Below are positions 1-10,000 of a DNA stretch of 27,431 bases, in pieces; position 1 is the first letter of the stretch, and the number at the start of each line of letters is the position of its first letter. This stretch comes from a virus. The notes under the pieces are model-generated. The model was not told the origin of the DNA, searched no databases, and saw nothing but the letters and a program-made list of their open reading frames with translations. The stretch is taken from the IMG/VR virus record IMGVR_UViG_3300029448_000278, positions 2,034 to 29,464 of that record; one strand, 5' to 3'. The translations under genes were made by a program, and so were the position numbers.

Positions 1-109
1 GATAAAGAAGCTACTGTAGTAGAATCCCATGAAATTAAATGTTGCTTAAGGCGTGGGTCTGACTTATTTAATGTCACACATAACCCATTCCGCAAAACTA
101 GGAGAGAAA

Positions 110-2473
110 ATGCAGAATGTAATAGAGTATTTAGAGCAGAAAATTATGAATACACCTCAGAGGTGGGCAGTAAGGCTGGTGAACGAGCACAAGCTAGAAC
201 CTAAGAGAGTTGTGTATGATGCACTAACTATATTGCAGTACCATTTTAGAAAGACTTCAACATCTGAATCAGCAACATGTAAACTTACTGCAGCCTCAGT
301 AGCTATAGGTAAGAACGTGTTGCTTCAGAAAGGAGTTGAGTTAGGATTTAGAGCCGATGTAACAATCGGCGACCTAATTCTTGAGGCTTTCTATGAGTGT
401 GGTTACATTAAGATTGTAAGAGCACCAACAGAAGCTCAAATGAAATGGGAAGCAAACCCGGTTGGTAAGAAACCGTATAGCCGTGCACCATATATGATTG
501 AAACCTCTGATAAATGGTTAAACATAGGATCATTACCTGACCAAGTAGTTAATGAGCTTATACAAAACACTTCAACTACTAAAATAAAACGCGTAAATAA
601 CTTGTTTCAAGATAACGGATTCCCAGTAATAAAGCACTGGGGGTTCGATAAAAGCGAAGACTTTAAGTTATTGCTTGATCAACCATTTATTGATGCAATA
701 AACAAACTACAACGTACAGCTTGGACAATCGACTCCGACATATTAGAAGCTGTACTTAAAAACAAGAGTAAGTTTGTTAGTGAAACTCTAAAAGTTGCTG
801 ATGAAACCGGTAAGAACTATAGATACTGTATTTTCGGTAACAACGAAGAGTTAGAAGGTAAGGACTTATACTGGAATGAGGTTGTGTTTAAACCTGAGTT
901 AGGTAATAAGTCTCTTGAAAAGAAATACTATGGTGAACTACGACGACTAACTAATAAGCTTCGTAATAAATCTAATAAAAAGCCGCTGATACGAGCTCAA
1001 GCTAAGTATGACGAAGCTGCTACACATTGGAACGCTAAGTTAGTATTACTTAAAAACCGTAGTAAATTTGACGCGTATAATATGACTGTCCAAAAAGCAG
1101 AAGCATTGAAGGATAAAATATTCTTTCAGTATGTAGATGCAGATTATAGGGGGAGATTGTATTATCGTGAATCGTATTTAAACTACCAAGGTAAAGATAT
1201 GGAGCGAGGTCTATTGAAGTTTGCTAATGCACAACCAATGACCGAAGAAGGTTTGTATTACTTTGCTGTGCATACAGCATGTTCATACAACCAGGCGTAT
1301 TCAATCGATAATATACCGGAGTGGTGTGAAGCCGATTATAAATCAGCGTTAGAAAATGAAGGTCTTACAGATATTTCTGTAGACAAAATGACTATTGACG
1401 ACCGAGTTAAGTGGGTTGTTAATAACGAAGACTTCATTAGAAATACATGGATAAACCGTACTATCCATGAAAGAGCTGAGAAGCCTGTAGGTTTTCTCGC
1501 TTGTTGCAAGGCGTGGTGTAACCTATGGGACACGTCTAAGACCGGTGAGTTTTATTACAGCGATCTTCCTATTCCTATTGATGGCTCTAACAACGGCTGG
1601 CAGCACTTAGCTGCTATATCTAAGGATAAAAACGCCGGTGAGCTAGTAGGTCTAGTAAAAACTGACATACCTAAAGACTTTTATGTGCAAACAGCTAAAG
1701 CATTGATAGCTCGCGTGCCTGAGTGGTTCGCGCAGAGAGACATGCCTATGAAACACATAAGGAAAGGTATATCGAAACGCGGAGCGATGACTAGAGCGTA
1801 CTCTGCGGGCCACCTAGCCATAGCTTTGAACATGTATGCTGACTGTTATGCTGAAGGATTCCATAGTAAGTACAATATTACTATGTCTGACTGTAACGAC
1901 TTAGCATTTCAGCTCATAAAAGCTATTGATGAGGTGTGTCCAGGCCCGTTAGAAACTATGAGTTACCTACAAGCTATAGCAAACCACATTATTGCTGAGT
2001 TAAAGGAACCTGTAGTTGACTGGCAAACTCCATCTGGCTTTCCAGTACGATACGAAAACTACGTAATGGAAGACGTTAAGTGGAAAAGTTGGATCTCTGA
2101 TATGAGAATCCAGCACGTAGGTAAAGAACATAGGCTAGTGTACGGTAAAAAGATACCTAGTCCTGGTGGCTTTGCCTCAGGTATAAGTCCAAACTTTATT
2201 CATAGTATGGACGCAGCACATATGGCTCTGATTATTCATCACTGGGACGGAGACTTTGCTGCTATTCATGACTCATTTTCTACTCACGCTTGTGATGTAG
2301 CTAGCTTGTTAGATTTAACTAAGGAAGTGTTCATTAAAATGTACGATCATGATGATTTTTATAAAGACATAGCAGAAATGTTATTGCTTGAACCTAAAAA
2401 GTTTAATTACAACTACAAGTTAGGAGATCTAGATATAAAAGGAATAGCTAACAGTGACTATTTCTTTTCTTGA
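110..2473 (+). CDS. T7-like single-subunit DNA-directed RNA polymerase
   Basis: Phage RNA polymerase that would transcribe the phage's own promoters in the host cytoplasm. From the ATG at 110 it is 787 aa (T7: 883). Visible motifs: DYRGR (D345-R349, the DxxGR motif), motif A IDGSNNGWQH (catalytic D491), motif B KRGAMTRAYS (K556 and Y564, eight apart as in T7 K631/Y639), and motif C IHDSFST (H720, catalytic D721). The C-terminus ends in aromatic residues (YFFS), comparable to the FAFA end of T7. I prefer the start at 110 because AGGAG lies at 100-104, five bases before it; in-frame ATGs at 53 and 71 have no convincing ribosome binding site. It is the only large gene on the + strand and runs towards the late operon. 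The family is certain; only the exact start is open. Confidence 0.97.
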   Translation: MQNVIEYLEQKIMNTPQRWAVRLVNEHKLEPKRVVYDALTILQYHFRKTSTSESATCKLTAASVAIGKNVLLQKGVELGFRADVTIGDLILEAFYECGYIKIVRAPTEAQMKWEANPVGKKPYSRAPYMIETSDKWLNIGSLPDQVVNELIQNTSTTKIKRVNNLFQDNGFPVIKHWGFDKSEDFKLLLDQPFIDAINKLQRTAWTIDSDILEAVLKNKSKFVSETLKVADETGKNYRYCIFGNNEELEGKDLYWNEVVFKPELGNKSLEKKYYGELRRLTNKLRNKSNKKPLIRAQAKYDEAATHWNAKLVLLKNRSKFDAYNMTVQKAEALKDKIFFQYVDADYRGRLYYRESYLNYQGKDMERGLLKFANAQPMTEEGLYYFAVHTACSYNQAYSIDNIPEWCEADYKSALENEGLTDISVDKMTIDDRVKWVVNNEDFIRNTWINRTIHERAEKPVGFLACCKAWCNLWDTSKTGEFYYSDLPIPIDGSNNGWQHLAAISKDKNAGELVGLVKTDIPKDFYVQTAKALIARVPEWFAQRDMPMKHIRKGISKRGAMTRAYSAGHLAIALNMYADCYAEGFHSKYNITMSDCNDLAFQLIKAIDEVCPGPLETMSYLQAIANHIIAELKEPVVDWQTPSGFPVRYENYVMEDVKWKSWISDMRIQHVGKEHRLVYGKKIPSPGGFASGISPNFIHSMDAAHMALIIHHWDGDFAAIHDSFSTHACDVASLLDLTKEVFIKMYDHDDFYKDIAEMLLLEPKKFNYNYKLGDLDIKGIANSDYFFS

Positions 2474-2476
2474 TAT

Positions 2477-2662
2477 ATGAATATGTTTAAAATAAAACAA
2501 GACGGACAGATTGGCGTTGAAGAAGAAGACATAGCGTTTATATATAAGTATGGTGTGGTGTTTATGGACGGTAGTGAAATACACTTTCCTCAATACTTCA
2601 TTAAGAAATACTTAGATAAATATAATATGCATCACTTATATCTTCACGACATTTGTGGGTAA
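2477..2662 (+). CDS. 61-aa hypothetical protein downstream of RNA polymerase
   Basis: Small acidic protein of unknown function that starts three bases after the RNA polymerase stop, so it is probably co-transcribed. No membrane segment or known motif is visible; the middle is rich in Tyr, Phe, Ile and Val and could form a small beta-rich fold. The start is uncertain: no clear Shine-Dalgarno precedes 2477 or the second ATG at 2483, so translation may rely on coupling to the RNA polymerase gene. Its TAA stop lies at the left edge of the following terminator. The tight spacing and the full use of the gap favour a real gene. Confidence 0.6.
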   Translation: MNMFKIKQDGQIGVEEEDIAFIYKYGVVFMDGSEIHFPQYFIKKYLDKYNMHHLYLHDICG

Positions 2663-2706
2663 AAAAAAGGGTACCTTAGCTTTCGCTTTGGTACCCTAAT
2701 TTTTTT
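2661..2706. terminator. Bidirectional intrinsic terminator at convergent junction
   Basis: The arms GGGTACC (2669-2675) and GGTACCC (2690-2696) pair perfectly; inside them AGC and GCT pair around a TTTC loop, with a TT/TT internal mismatch. An A-tract (2661-2668) lies on the left and a T-tract (2701-2706) on the right, so the element looks like a rho-independent terminator on both strands. It separates the rightward RNA polymerase unit from the leftward late operon, whose last stop codon is at 2710-2712. Confidence 0.9.
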
Positions 2707-2709
2707 GTT

Positions 2710-5700
2710 TTAACCGGCATCAATCTGAAATACGTCATTAAGTCTTTTCATTAGTTCTTTAAAGTATTGTTCTTTTGCCTTATCGTTGCCTTCTACAAAA
2801 GCTTTGTTACGCTCTACTAGTTTTAATTCTCTAATCATTTTTCTAAAAATATAAAGCATTTGTTTAGCGTTTAACTCTTTACGTGGCTCAGCACCTATAT
2901 ACTTAAATCTACTATCTGCATTTAAATTTGCCTTTTGAATATCAACCGCAGGACCAGACTTCTTACCATCTATATTAACAGTCATAATCCTATCAGCCAT
3001 ATTCATAGCAGCTAATTTCTTAGCAAAGCTGTATTCGCTAATAGTTTCAGGACGAATATTTTTAGTTTCCTTATCAACCTTCTTTTTATCTCTAGGTCTA
3101 AACTCCATAGTATCTTCTAATAACTCAACTAAGTTATTTAAACTTAATTTACCTGGCTCAACATAAAATGTAGGTTTAGTTGCATGCATTAAGTTATAGA
3201 ACATTTTAAATGGTCCTAACTCAGTAGCTATAATTCTCATAGAATCTTCTCTAGTAAACTCCTCGTCAACAGCTTGATTTTTTCTAGCGAACTCTCGCGC
3301 AATAGCTAAATTAACAGCATCAAAGCTTACTACTTGATCACCCATATCTTCTAGCTTCTTTTCGAATCTAGCAATAGCACCTGGCGTCCAGTCCATCATT
3401 AAACTTTTATATGGGCTATAGGTTTTTGTAACCTCAGACCAGTTTTTATTTGCTTCTCTTCGAACTGCAGCTCCACCCTTTATATCTGTTTTAACAGCAT
3501 CCATAATAGGTAGCATGTATTGACCTTGCAACTTATTCCATGATGAACCTGTAAACATCTTGTTCATCCATGCACCATCGATAGCTTGTATTATAGCTGG
3601 TATCAGTCTGCCTCTTGCCCAACCTCCGGGTCTACCGTCACGAGGAGCACTACCAGAAGGAACAGATTCCCTCATCCCAATACCTTTTACAACGACCTGC
3701 TTACCATCAGGGTTTATCTTAGAAGTAAGAATAGATATATCAGACATAACTGGCTGCCCAGTATCTCTATCTATTTTCTTTATACTTTCTTTAGCTCCGA
3801 TGTAGCTCTTAAATCCTAAAGCATTTTCGATTTCCATAATATCGTTTGACATTGTAGCTACGATGTTATTAGCTCTTAGCAACTGACCTACTTCTAGTAC
3901 ACCTGGATGTAATTCAGAATCTATTGAATCAGCTAATATATTATGTAAGTAATCAATGACAAAGTGCTCTTCAGTCTGACCGTTCTTATGATCTAATTTT
4001 TTATCAAGTGCTTTAGTATTTTTTAGATCAGCAATAATATCTCTGATTGGTGAAGAAAAGTCTCCTGCGAGAACAGTTTGACGAACTTCTGCATCTAGTC
4101 TTTGTATTAACCGACCATACGATAGCGTCATAACGGGCTGCTTCAAAAAATTATCTCTATCTTGAATAGCAAGGTTTAATATTTCATACAGCTTTTGACC
4201 AGTAGTTCCATCAACACCAAATCCGTTTACAGCATATTCTAAACCATTAGACTCCATGTAATAACCCATAGCATCTCTAATATCACCAGCTCTTTTTTCT
4301 ATTTCAGCCGGGCTTAAACCTTCTACTTCAGCTAGTTCTGCAACAGGAAGTTCATCTAAGTTCTTTTCTGCTCCAGTCTTTCTAAATACACCAGTTCTAT
4401 ACCCTTGCTTTATTGCGCCTAACGTGGCTAAAAACGAAGAAACCCCATGTGTTTTACCATCGTATTCTATACCTATATTAGTGGTAAACTTTGTACCATT
4501 TTTTATAGCTTGCAAATACTTCTTCATTTCTATAGCAGCTTCGATTCTATGGACACCATCAAGGTCTTCACTAAGACCTGCGCTATCTCTAGTTCTAGCC
4601 ATTAAGCTATCAGGAATATTAAGTAAAGGTACGTTAGCTAACTGCTCAGGTACCTTAATATAAGTATTATCAGTAAGAGTAGCAGGTTCCATCTGTCCTG
4701 TCTCAGGGTTCATCATCATTTTATTTTGCTGACGAGGATTAACCGATGGACCAATCTCTCTAAGAAGTCCTAATGTTTCTTCATGAGCTTCAGCGTTCAT
4801 TAAGCTCTCTTCTACTACAGCACCTTCAGCAGCAATAGCATCAAACAAACTACCTGGCTGACCGCTTTCTGCCATAGCTTCATCAAACATTCTTTCACGT
4901 ACCTTAGGTAAAGCTTTCTTACCACCAGGAATAAAGAGTATAGCCATCAGTTCTTTAAACGTACCATGCTCTTCAGACGCTGCTTTGGGATTAAAGGTTG
5001 TAGGTTCTACACCTCCTGTTATGTATCGTACCCAAGGTATAAGTTGTGGATTAAATCTTGTTTGATCAACGTGCATACGGGTTGTTAGCTCTTGCAATAC
5101 AAAATCTAAATGGTAAGCTCCGTTGCTGTATCTACCTATTGTATTTAAAAACTCTAAAGCTCTAGTGAATTGCTTATCCATTTCGTAAGCAGGATCGTAT
5201 TCAGCATCTATTTCAGCTTTAGCTATTTCGTACAGATCACCGTCAAACGTAATTGATTTACTACCAGGCCCTGATAATTTTTGTACTCTTTCAGCAATCT
5301 TTCTATCTTTTTCTCCTTGGAAAGCTCTAAACTTTTCAGGTCCTAATTTAAAAAGATCACCGACAGGGTCAAGGTCTTGTTGGCTTTTAGCCTGGCGCAA
5401 CGCTTCAAATATTAATTGAATGCTAAGTTTAGATCGCAAAGTATCTATCTTATGAGGAATAGAGTTCATATTCAAGCGACCTTCTTCTACTTGCCTTAAC
5501 TTACGGTTGTATATAGCAGTAGTTCTAATGTTAGCTTGCTGATCACTAGGTAATACGTTAGGAGTTGTTACTAATCTTGGTTTTCTTTCTACATTTTTAA
5601 ATGCATCAGGGGCCGATTGAGCAGACGCTTCTAAAGCTTTTAATCCCCACTCAGTTAATTGATACTTAACTATATTACCTGTAGTTTCTTTTGTCATTAA

Positions 5701-7062
5701 GTCTGGGTTAGTCGATTGCCAAGCATCTCTAGCAAAAGCTCCTATAGTTTCGTATTGATCATTAGTTAAAGCATTTACATTGTAGTTACTAGTCGGTCTA
5801 CCTAAAGCTCTGTTCTGTTCTCGCTTCCATTCTTTGTATATTTCTCTACCAAGTCTTGAAGCACCTGCAACTCTGCTTGCGCCGCCTTGTTCAATCTGAG
5901 CTGGCGCTTCTCCTGAAGGACCATCTTCAAATAGCTCTAGCTGTTCAGGCCTAATCACTCCCTGATCTACAAGTTCTTGACTAGCTTCTGTTCCAAGTGC
6001 AGGAACATACTGAGTCTGCAATAAATGCTTTTCAGTAACAAAGTTCATAATCCTTATAAGCTTAGGGTCAACTAACATTTGATTCTGTTTAGTTCTAGTA
6101 AGCGGGTTAGGTAAAAATACTCCACCATTAAATCCGTTAGGATCAAAGAATATACCTTTTAAACTTAATGGATTAAAAGAAATACCAGGATGGTAGTCAT
6201 TAAGATAATCTAAAAAAGTTTTTGGTGCATCATTAGCCATTCGTTGTTCTGCATCCATCTTCTCATTAAACAATGCTTGTTCGTTTTGATTAAGATTAGC
6301 AGGCATTCTAAGAGTTTCTTCTCCGCCTCTTAGTACGTTCGATCTACCTCTGCCTTCATCTATAGCAGAAGCTATTGTAGCTTTTATCATAGATTTAGCT
6401 TGGGCTGGCTTAGCATACGCCATCTGAATATCTGTTCCGGCGCCTGCAATTTCAGGACTTACCTTACCCCATACTCCTGCAACAAGTTTATCACCACGCG
6501 CTACAGTCTGCCCAAAGCCATCGTTTAAAATGCTAGTAACTGACTCTCCTTGCGGTGCAATTTTGTTAACTAAGTTTTGTGTAGTAGGTGCAAAGGATTG
6601 GCCAGCAGCTTCTGCAGCTAATAGCTTTCTTCTTTCATTAGCATCTAAAGTTATCTCAGGTCTTATATCTGCAATAGGATCTACTGTTTCTTCTCGCTGC
6701 TGTTGAGCTGCGAGTTCGTCTATACCAGCTTCTTCTCTTCGCTTTAGATCTATAAACTCTTGTTCTTGTCTAACTCTCTCTTGATCTTGAAAGTTAAACT
6801 TAGTTGGCTTTATTGTATCAGGAAGATTAGGATCATCTTTACCTTGTCGGTAGTAAGCAAATGATTCATCTGAGTAAGGGTTAAACTGCTTATCAGTAAG
6901 CCTGCTAGTAGAATACCTGTACTGTAAGCTTTGTGGACCTTTCTCTTTTAGTCTTTCAATAGCAGTCTTAGGTCTTGTTTGCATACCTAACTCAGCTACC
7001 TGAGCTTCTCGTTCTCTTGTATCTTCTATAATTTTCGTTTGTGGGTTTACTCTTATTGCCAT
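2710..7062 (-). CDS. Giant virion protein with embedded second single-subunit RNA polymerase domain (vRNAP-like)
   Basis: 1450-aa last gene of the late operon. Residues about 550-1250 show diverged single-subunit RNA polymerase motifs: TTRMHV followed by FNPQ (R662, aligned with the T/DxxGR and NPQ motif), motif A IEYDGKTHG (D868), motif B KQPVMTLSYG (K974, Y982; T7 has KRSVMTLAYG with the same eight-residue spacing) and motif C QAIDGAW (D1162, with Ile where T7 has His). The A-B and B-C spacings (106, 188) are close to those of T7 (94, 181). The first 450 residues or so are unrecognised and charged, with a likely coiled coil near 92-125. Start 7062 has AGGTGA upstream and follows the preceding stop by three bases. 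Position and size suggest an ejected internal protein, as with the N4 virion RNA polymerase. Motif B is convincing; enzymatic activity and virion location are inferred. Confidence 0.82.
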   Translation of the reverse strand: MAIRVNPQTKIIEDTREREAQVAELGMQTRPKTAIERLKEKGPQSLQYRYSTSRLTDKQFNPYSDESFAYYRQGKDDPNLPDTIKPTKFNFQDQERVRQEQEFIDLKRREEAGIDELAAQQQREETVDPIADIRPEITLDANERRKLLAAEAAGQSFAPTTQNLVNKIAPQGESVTSILNDGFGQTVARGDKLVAGVWGKVSPEIAGAGTDIQMAYAKPAQAKSMIKATIASAIDEGRGRSNVLRGGEETLRMPANLNQNEQALFNEKMDAEQRMANDAPKTFLDYLNDYHPGISFNPLSLKGIFFDPNGFNGGVFLPNPLTRTKQNQMLVDPKLIRIMNFVTEKHLLQTQYVPALGTEASQELVDQGVIRPEQLELFEDGPSGEAPAQIEQGGASRVAGASRLGREIYKEWKREQNRALGRPTSNYNVNALTNDQYETIGAFARDAWQSTNPDLMTKETTGNIVKYQLTEWGLKALEASAQSAPDAFKNVERKPRLVTTPNVLPSDQQANIRTTAIYNRKLRQVEEGRLNMNSIPHKIDTLRSKLSIQLIFEALRQAKSQQDLDPVGDLFKLGPEKFRAFQGEKDRKIAERVQKLSGPGSKSITFDGDLYEIAKAEIDAEYDPAYEMDKQFTRALEFLNTIGRYSNGAYHLDFVLQELTTRMHVDQTRFNPQLIPWVRYITGGVEPTTFNPKAASEEHGTFKELMAILFIPGGKKALPKVRERMFDEAMAESGQPGSLFDAIAAEGAVVEESLMNAEAHEETLGLLREIGPSVNPRQQNKMMMNPETGQMEPATLTDNTYIKVPEQLANVPLLNIPDSLMARTRDSAGLSEDLDGVHRIEAAIEMKKYLQAIKNGTKFTTNIGIEYDGKTHGVSSFLATLGAIKQGYRTGVFRKTGAEKNLDELPVAELAEVEGLSPAEIEKRAGDIRDAMGYYMESNGLEYAVNGFGVDGTTGQKLYEILNLAIQDRDNFLKQPVMTLSYGRLIQRLDAEVRQTVLAGDFSSPIRDIIADLKNTKALDKKLDHKNGQTEEHFVIDYLHNILADSIDSELHPGVLEVGQLLRANNIVATMSNDIMEIENALGFKSYIGAKESIKKIDRDTGQPVMSDISILTSKINPDGKQVVVKGIGMRESVPSGSAPRDGRPGGWARGRLIPAIIQAIDGAWMNKMFTGSSWNKLQGQYMLPIMDAVKTDIKGGAAVRREANKNWSEVTKTYSPYKSLMMDWTPGAIARFEKKLEDMGDQVVSFDAVNLAIAREFARKNQAVDEEFTREDSMRIIATELGPFKMFYNLMHATKPTFYVEPGKLSLNNLVELLEDTMEFRPRDKKKVDKETKNIRPETISEYSFAKKLAAMNMADRIMTVNIDGKKSGPAVDIQKANLNADSRFKYIGAEPRKELNAKQMLYIFRKMIRELKLVERNKAFVEGNDKAKEQYFKELMKRLNDVFQIDAG

Positions 7063-7065
7063 TCG

Positions 7066-10000
7066 TCACCTATAATCCTGTGCTTCTAATGCTGATCTAC
7101 CACCGAAATCCCAGTACGACGGTTCTTTTAAATCTGAAAATGCAGGTGCTTGCTGCATAAACATCTGTGTTAATGGAGATATTTTAGCCAATGTTTCAGG
7201 TGGTTTCTCTCCGCTTAGTACATCGTATCCTATGCCACCGCCTCTTAATGCTTTACTTAATGAAGCTGATTCACCAGACACAGTACCAAACGCCCAACCT
7301 ACAGTAGTCTTATATCTCTTCTCGTACATTGGAAAAGCAAAGTCAAGTAGTCTTTCACCTGAACCTAACAATCCACTTGCAGCTATACCACGTCTCATGT
7401 ACTCTGACCCTTCAAAGTACGGAGTTGTTGTGCCATACTTAAGCAAGTCTTTTAAATGCTGAGATACAAAGCCTAACATTATCATAGTAGCAGCTGTTGC
7501 AAACATGTTGTATCTCATAGCAGGTGTACCACGTTTTACAAGATCACCCCACATTTTAGGTAAATGAAACGCTGTAAACGTAGATATAAAACCTTGGAAC
7601 TGCGTAAACAAAGCAAACCTAGGATCTTGGAATATCAGAGGTCTTATACCAGACTTAGGTAACACAACAGCCTCATTTACAAAAGCAAACTCAGCGTTAC
7701 GCATAAAGTCTCTGTATTGTCTTCGATCTTCCTGGTTAAGACCTACACCTCTTGTAGTTTTCTTTAAGTGTAATTCAACCATCCAGTCAGGATCAATACC
7801 AAGATTACGTAAAGCTTCTTTAGCTTCAGCTTGCTCGTTAGTAAACTGCGTACTCCTTGAAAGGATTTGGTTATCGTTATTTACTGACTGTTCTTGCGTA
7901 GGTCCTATAAAATCAGGTTCTACTCGGCCTTCGAGCAATGTAGCTATCTTATCTGTAATGTAATCGCCAGCAATAGAAGCTCGCCCAGCTCTCATAGCGT
8001 TAGTCCACTGTTGTAGTAGTACTATCTTAAAGTACATATCTAAAACACGTTGTCTAAATGCGCCAGTTTCACTAACACCTGTTGTATGCGCAGCACCAAC
8101 TTCCCAACTCATATAGCCTAGCTGTTTTGCTCTTCTATATCCTGGTGTAGATCGTTTGTGCGGTGTTACTTTACCTGTAGCAGTACCATAAAATCTGTTA
8201 GCTGTATTCTTTACTTCTTCTACAAAAGATCTAGCAAGTTCATTTAAACTTCCTTTAGTATTTGGCCCACCAAAAATCTGTTGTCTTGTAAGACCTCTTA
8301 ATCCTGTACCTATCTCAACCATATTAGATACAGTAGCAAGTGGTAACGATGTAAGTGCTGTTACAAACAGTAAGTTCTTTTGAGCCCATATCATTAAAGG
8401 GCTTAAGTTTCTTTTATAGTTACCTGACTCAGCATCAAAGTAGTTCTTCATATCAAAAGCAAATTTGTTTATAGCTTCAGAAACTTCTTCTGGATCCATA
8501 CCAGATTCTAAAAGCTCTTGCTCCATTTCAGCTAACTGCATATTTATTTTTTCGTTATTAGAACCTACAAACTCTTCTAATACTTTATATCTAATAGCAG
8601 ATTTAGAATGGTTAGATACATTAGTGAATAAATCTCCTTCCATAAACTCTGAAAACTTTTCGTTCTGAGCTAATCCTAAAGTTCTTTTACGATGACTGCC
8701 TGGTGTAAACTTAGATTTAGAGGTAACAGAAAAGTTACCATCAGCTGTATCGAATAAATTATTTAAACCATCTTGCGTTAGTATAGCTTCAGTAACTTCT
8801 CTAGCTTTAGTAGGAGTAAAGCCATATTCACTTATAAGCAATGATTCAAACTTACCTTGGTTAGAAGCAATAGCTTCTCTATCAAATGTTTTAGCTCTCA
8901 TTAAGTAGTTAGTAATAAACCCTAATTGCGGATTATGTACAGCTTGCATATCATGAAGCTTTTTACTAGTCTTATCTAACTTGCTTGCAAATGATTTAAA
9001 CTGTGGCATATACTGTCTAAAATAGTTTATGGCATCCTTAGTCTCTTGACTAACAGATCTATCTCTATCAACAGCTGCCCAGTCTCTATCAAAGTTAACT
9101 GCTCTTCCATCTCCAGCTTTCTTTTTAGCTGCGCCAAATGCTAGATAAAACATTTCACTAAACTTTTTTCTAGACTTTCTAGAATCTGTCATGTTAAATG
9201 CTGCAAGTATAGAAGTCGGGTCACCAAAGAACTGGTTTATCTTAGATATTTCATGGTGCTTTCTATCTTCATAAGACTCACCACTAGTACGCCTTTGTAG
9301 GTTACCATCTAAACCATCAATAAAAAGACTAAGTCGTCTTGAAGCATCTTGCAAGTACTCTTTACCTGCATGTCTAGTTATACCTCTCCATAAGCCTGGT
9401 ATACCTTTCCATAAATCTGTTGCAACTTCTTGCGCGCTTCTTTTCTTAATCCTTTTGCTATGTGCTTTAGCTCTATTATTAATGTCTACCTTTGCAGCTC
9501 GCTCTAGTATTTTTAATTCTCTAGCTAACTTTATTCTATCATTTCCTCTAGTTGTAGATCGATTAATTAAGTTTTTAATTTCTTTGATTCTTCGTTCAGC
9601 ATCATCAACTCTAGCTTTTGTTTTGCGGTTTTCTTCTTGAACATTAAACTGTCTTCCGTTATTTTCTTTTCTATCTCGTTCAGCTAATGCTCCCATCTTA
9701 GAACTGTGTTGCCCAGTACTCCTACCTGTTCTATGAGATACATCGTACCACATTCCATAATCGTATATAGTACCCGGCGTAGCAAAAGCTCCACCAAGAG
9801 AAGAACCTGCAATAGTTGCATCAATCATTCTATCTAAATATACGTTAGCATCCCAATCTCTAAATCCATTAGCTGTATGAGCAGCAGTATAACCAACAGA
9901 TTCTTGTAAAGCTTCTGTTGAACCTTCAGCAGCCATACCTAAGCCTACTCGTTTTGTAAAAGATCGCGCAACGTTTCTAGCTGTAAGCTGTTGCTTAGCA

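Noticed and set aside
1-204. Open + strand frame from the left edge to 204, possibly the end of an upstream gene
   Set aside because: It overlaps the start of RNA polymerase by 95 bases in another frame and its translation shows no recognisable pattern. Another frame stops at 17-19, which could equally be the true end of the upstream gene. It cannot be decided without sequence to the left.
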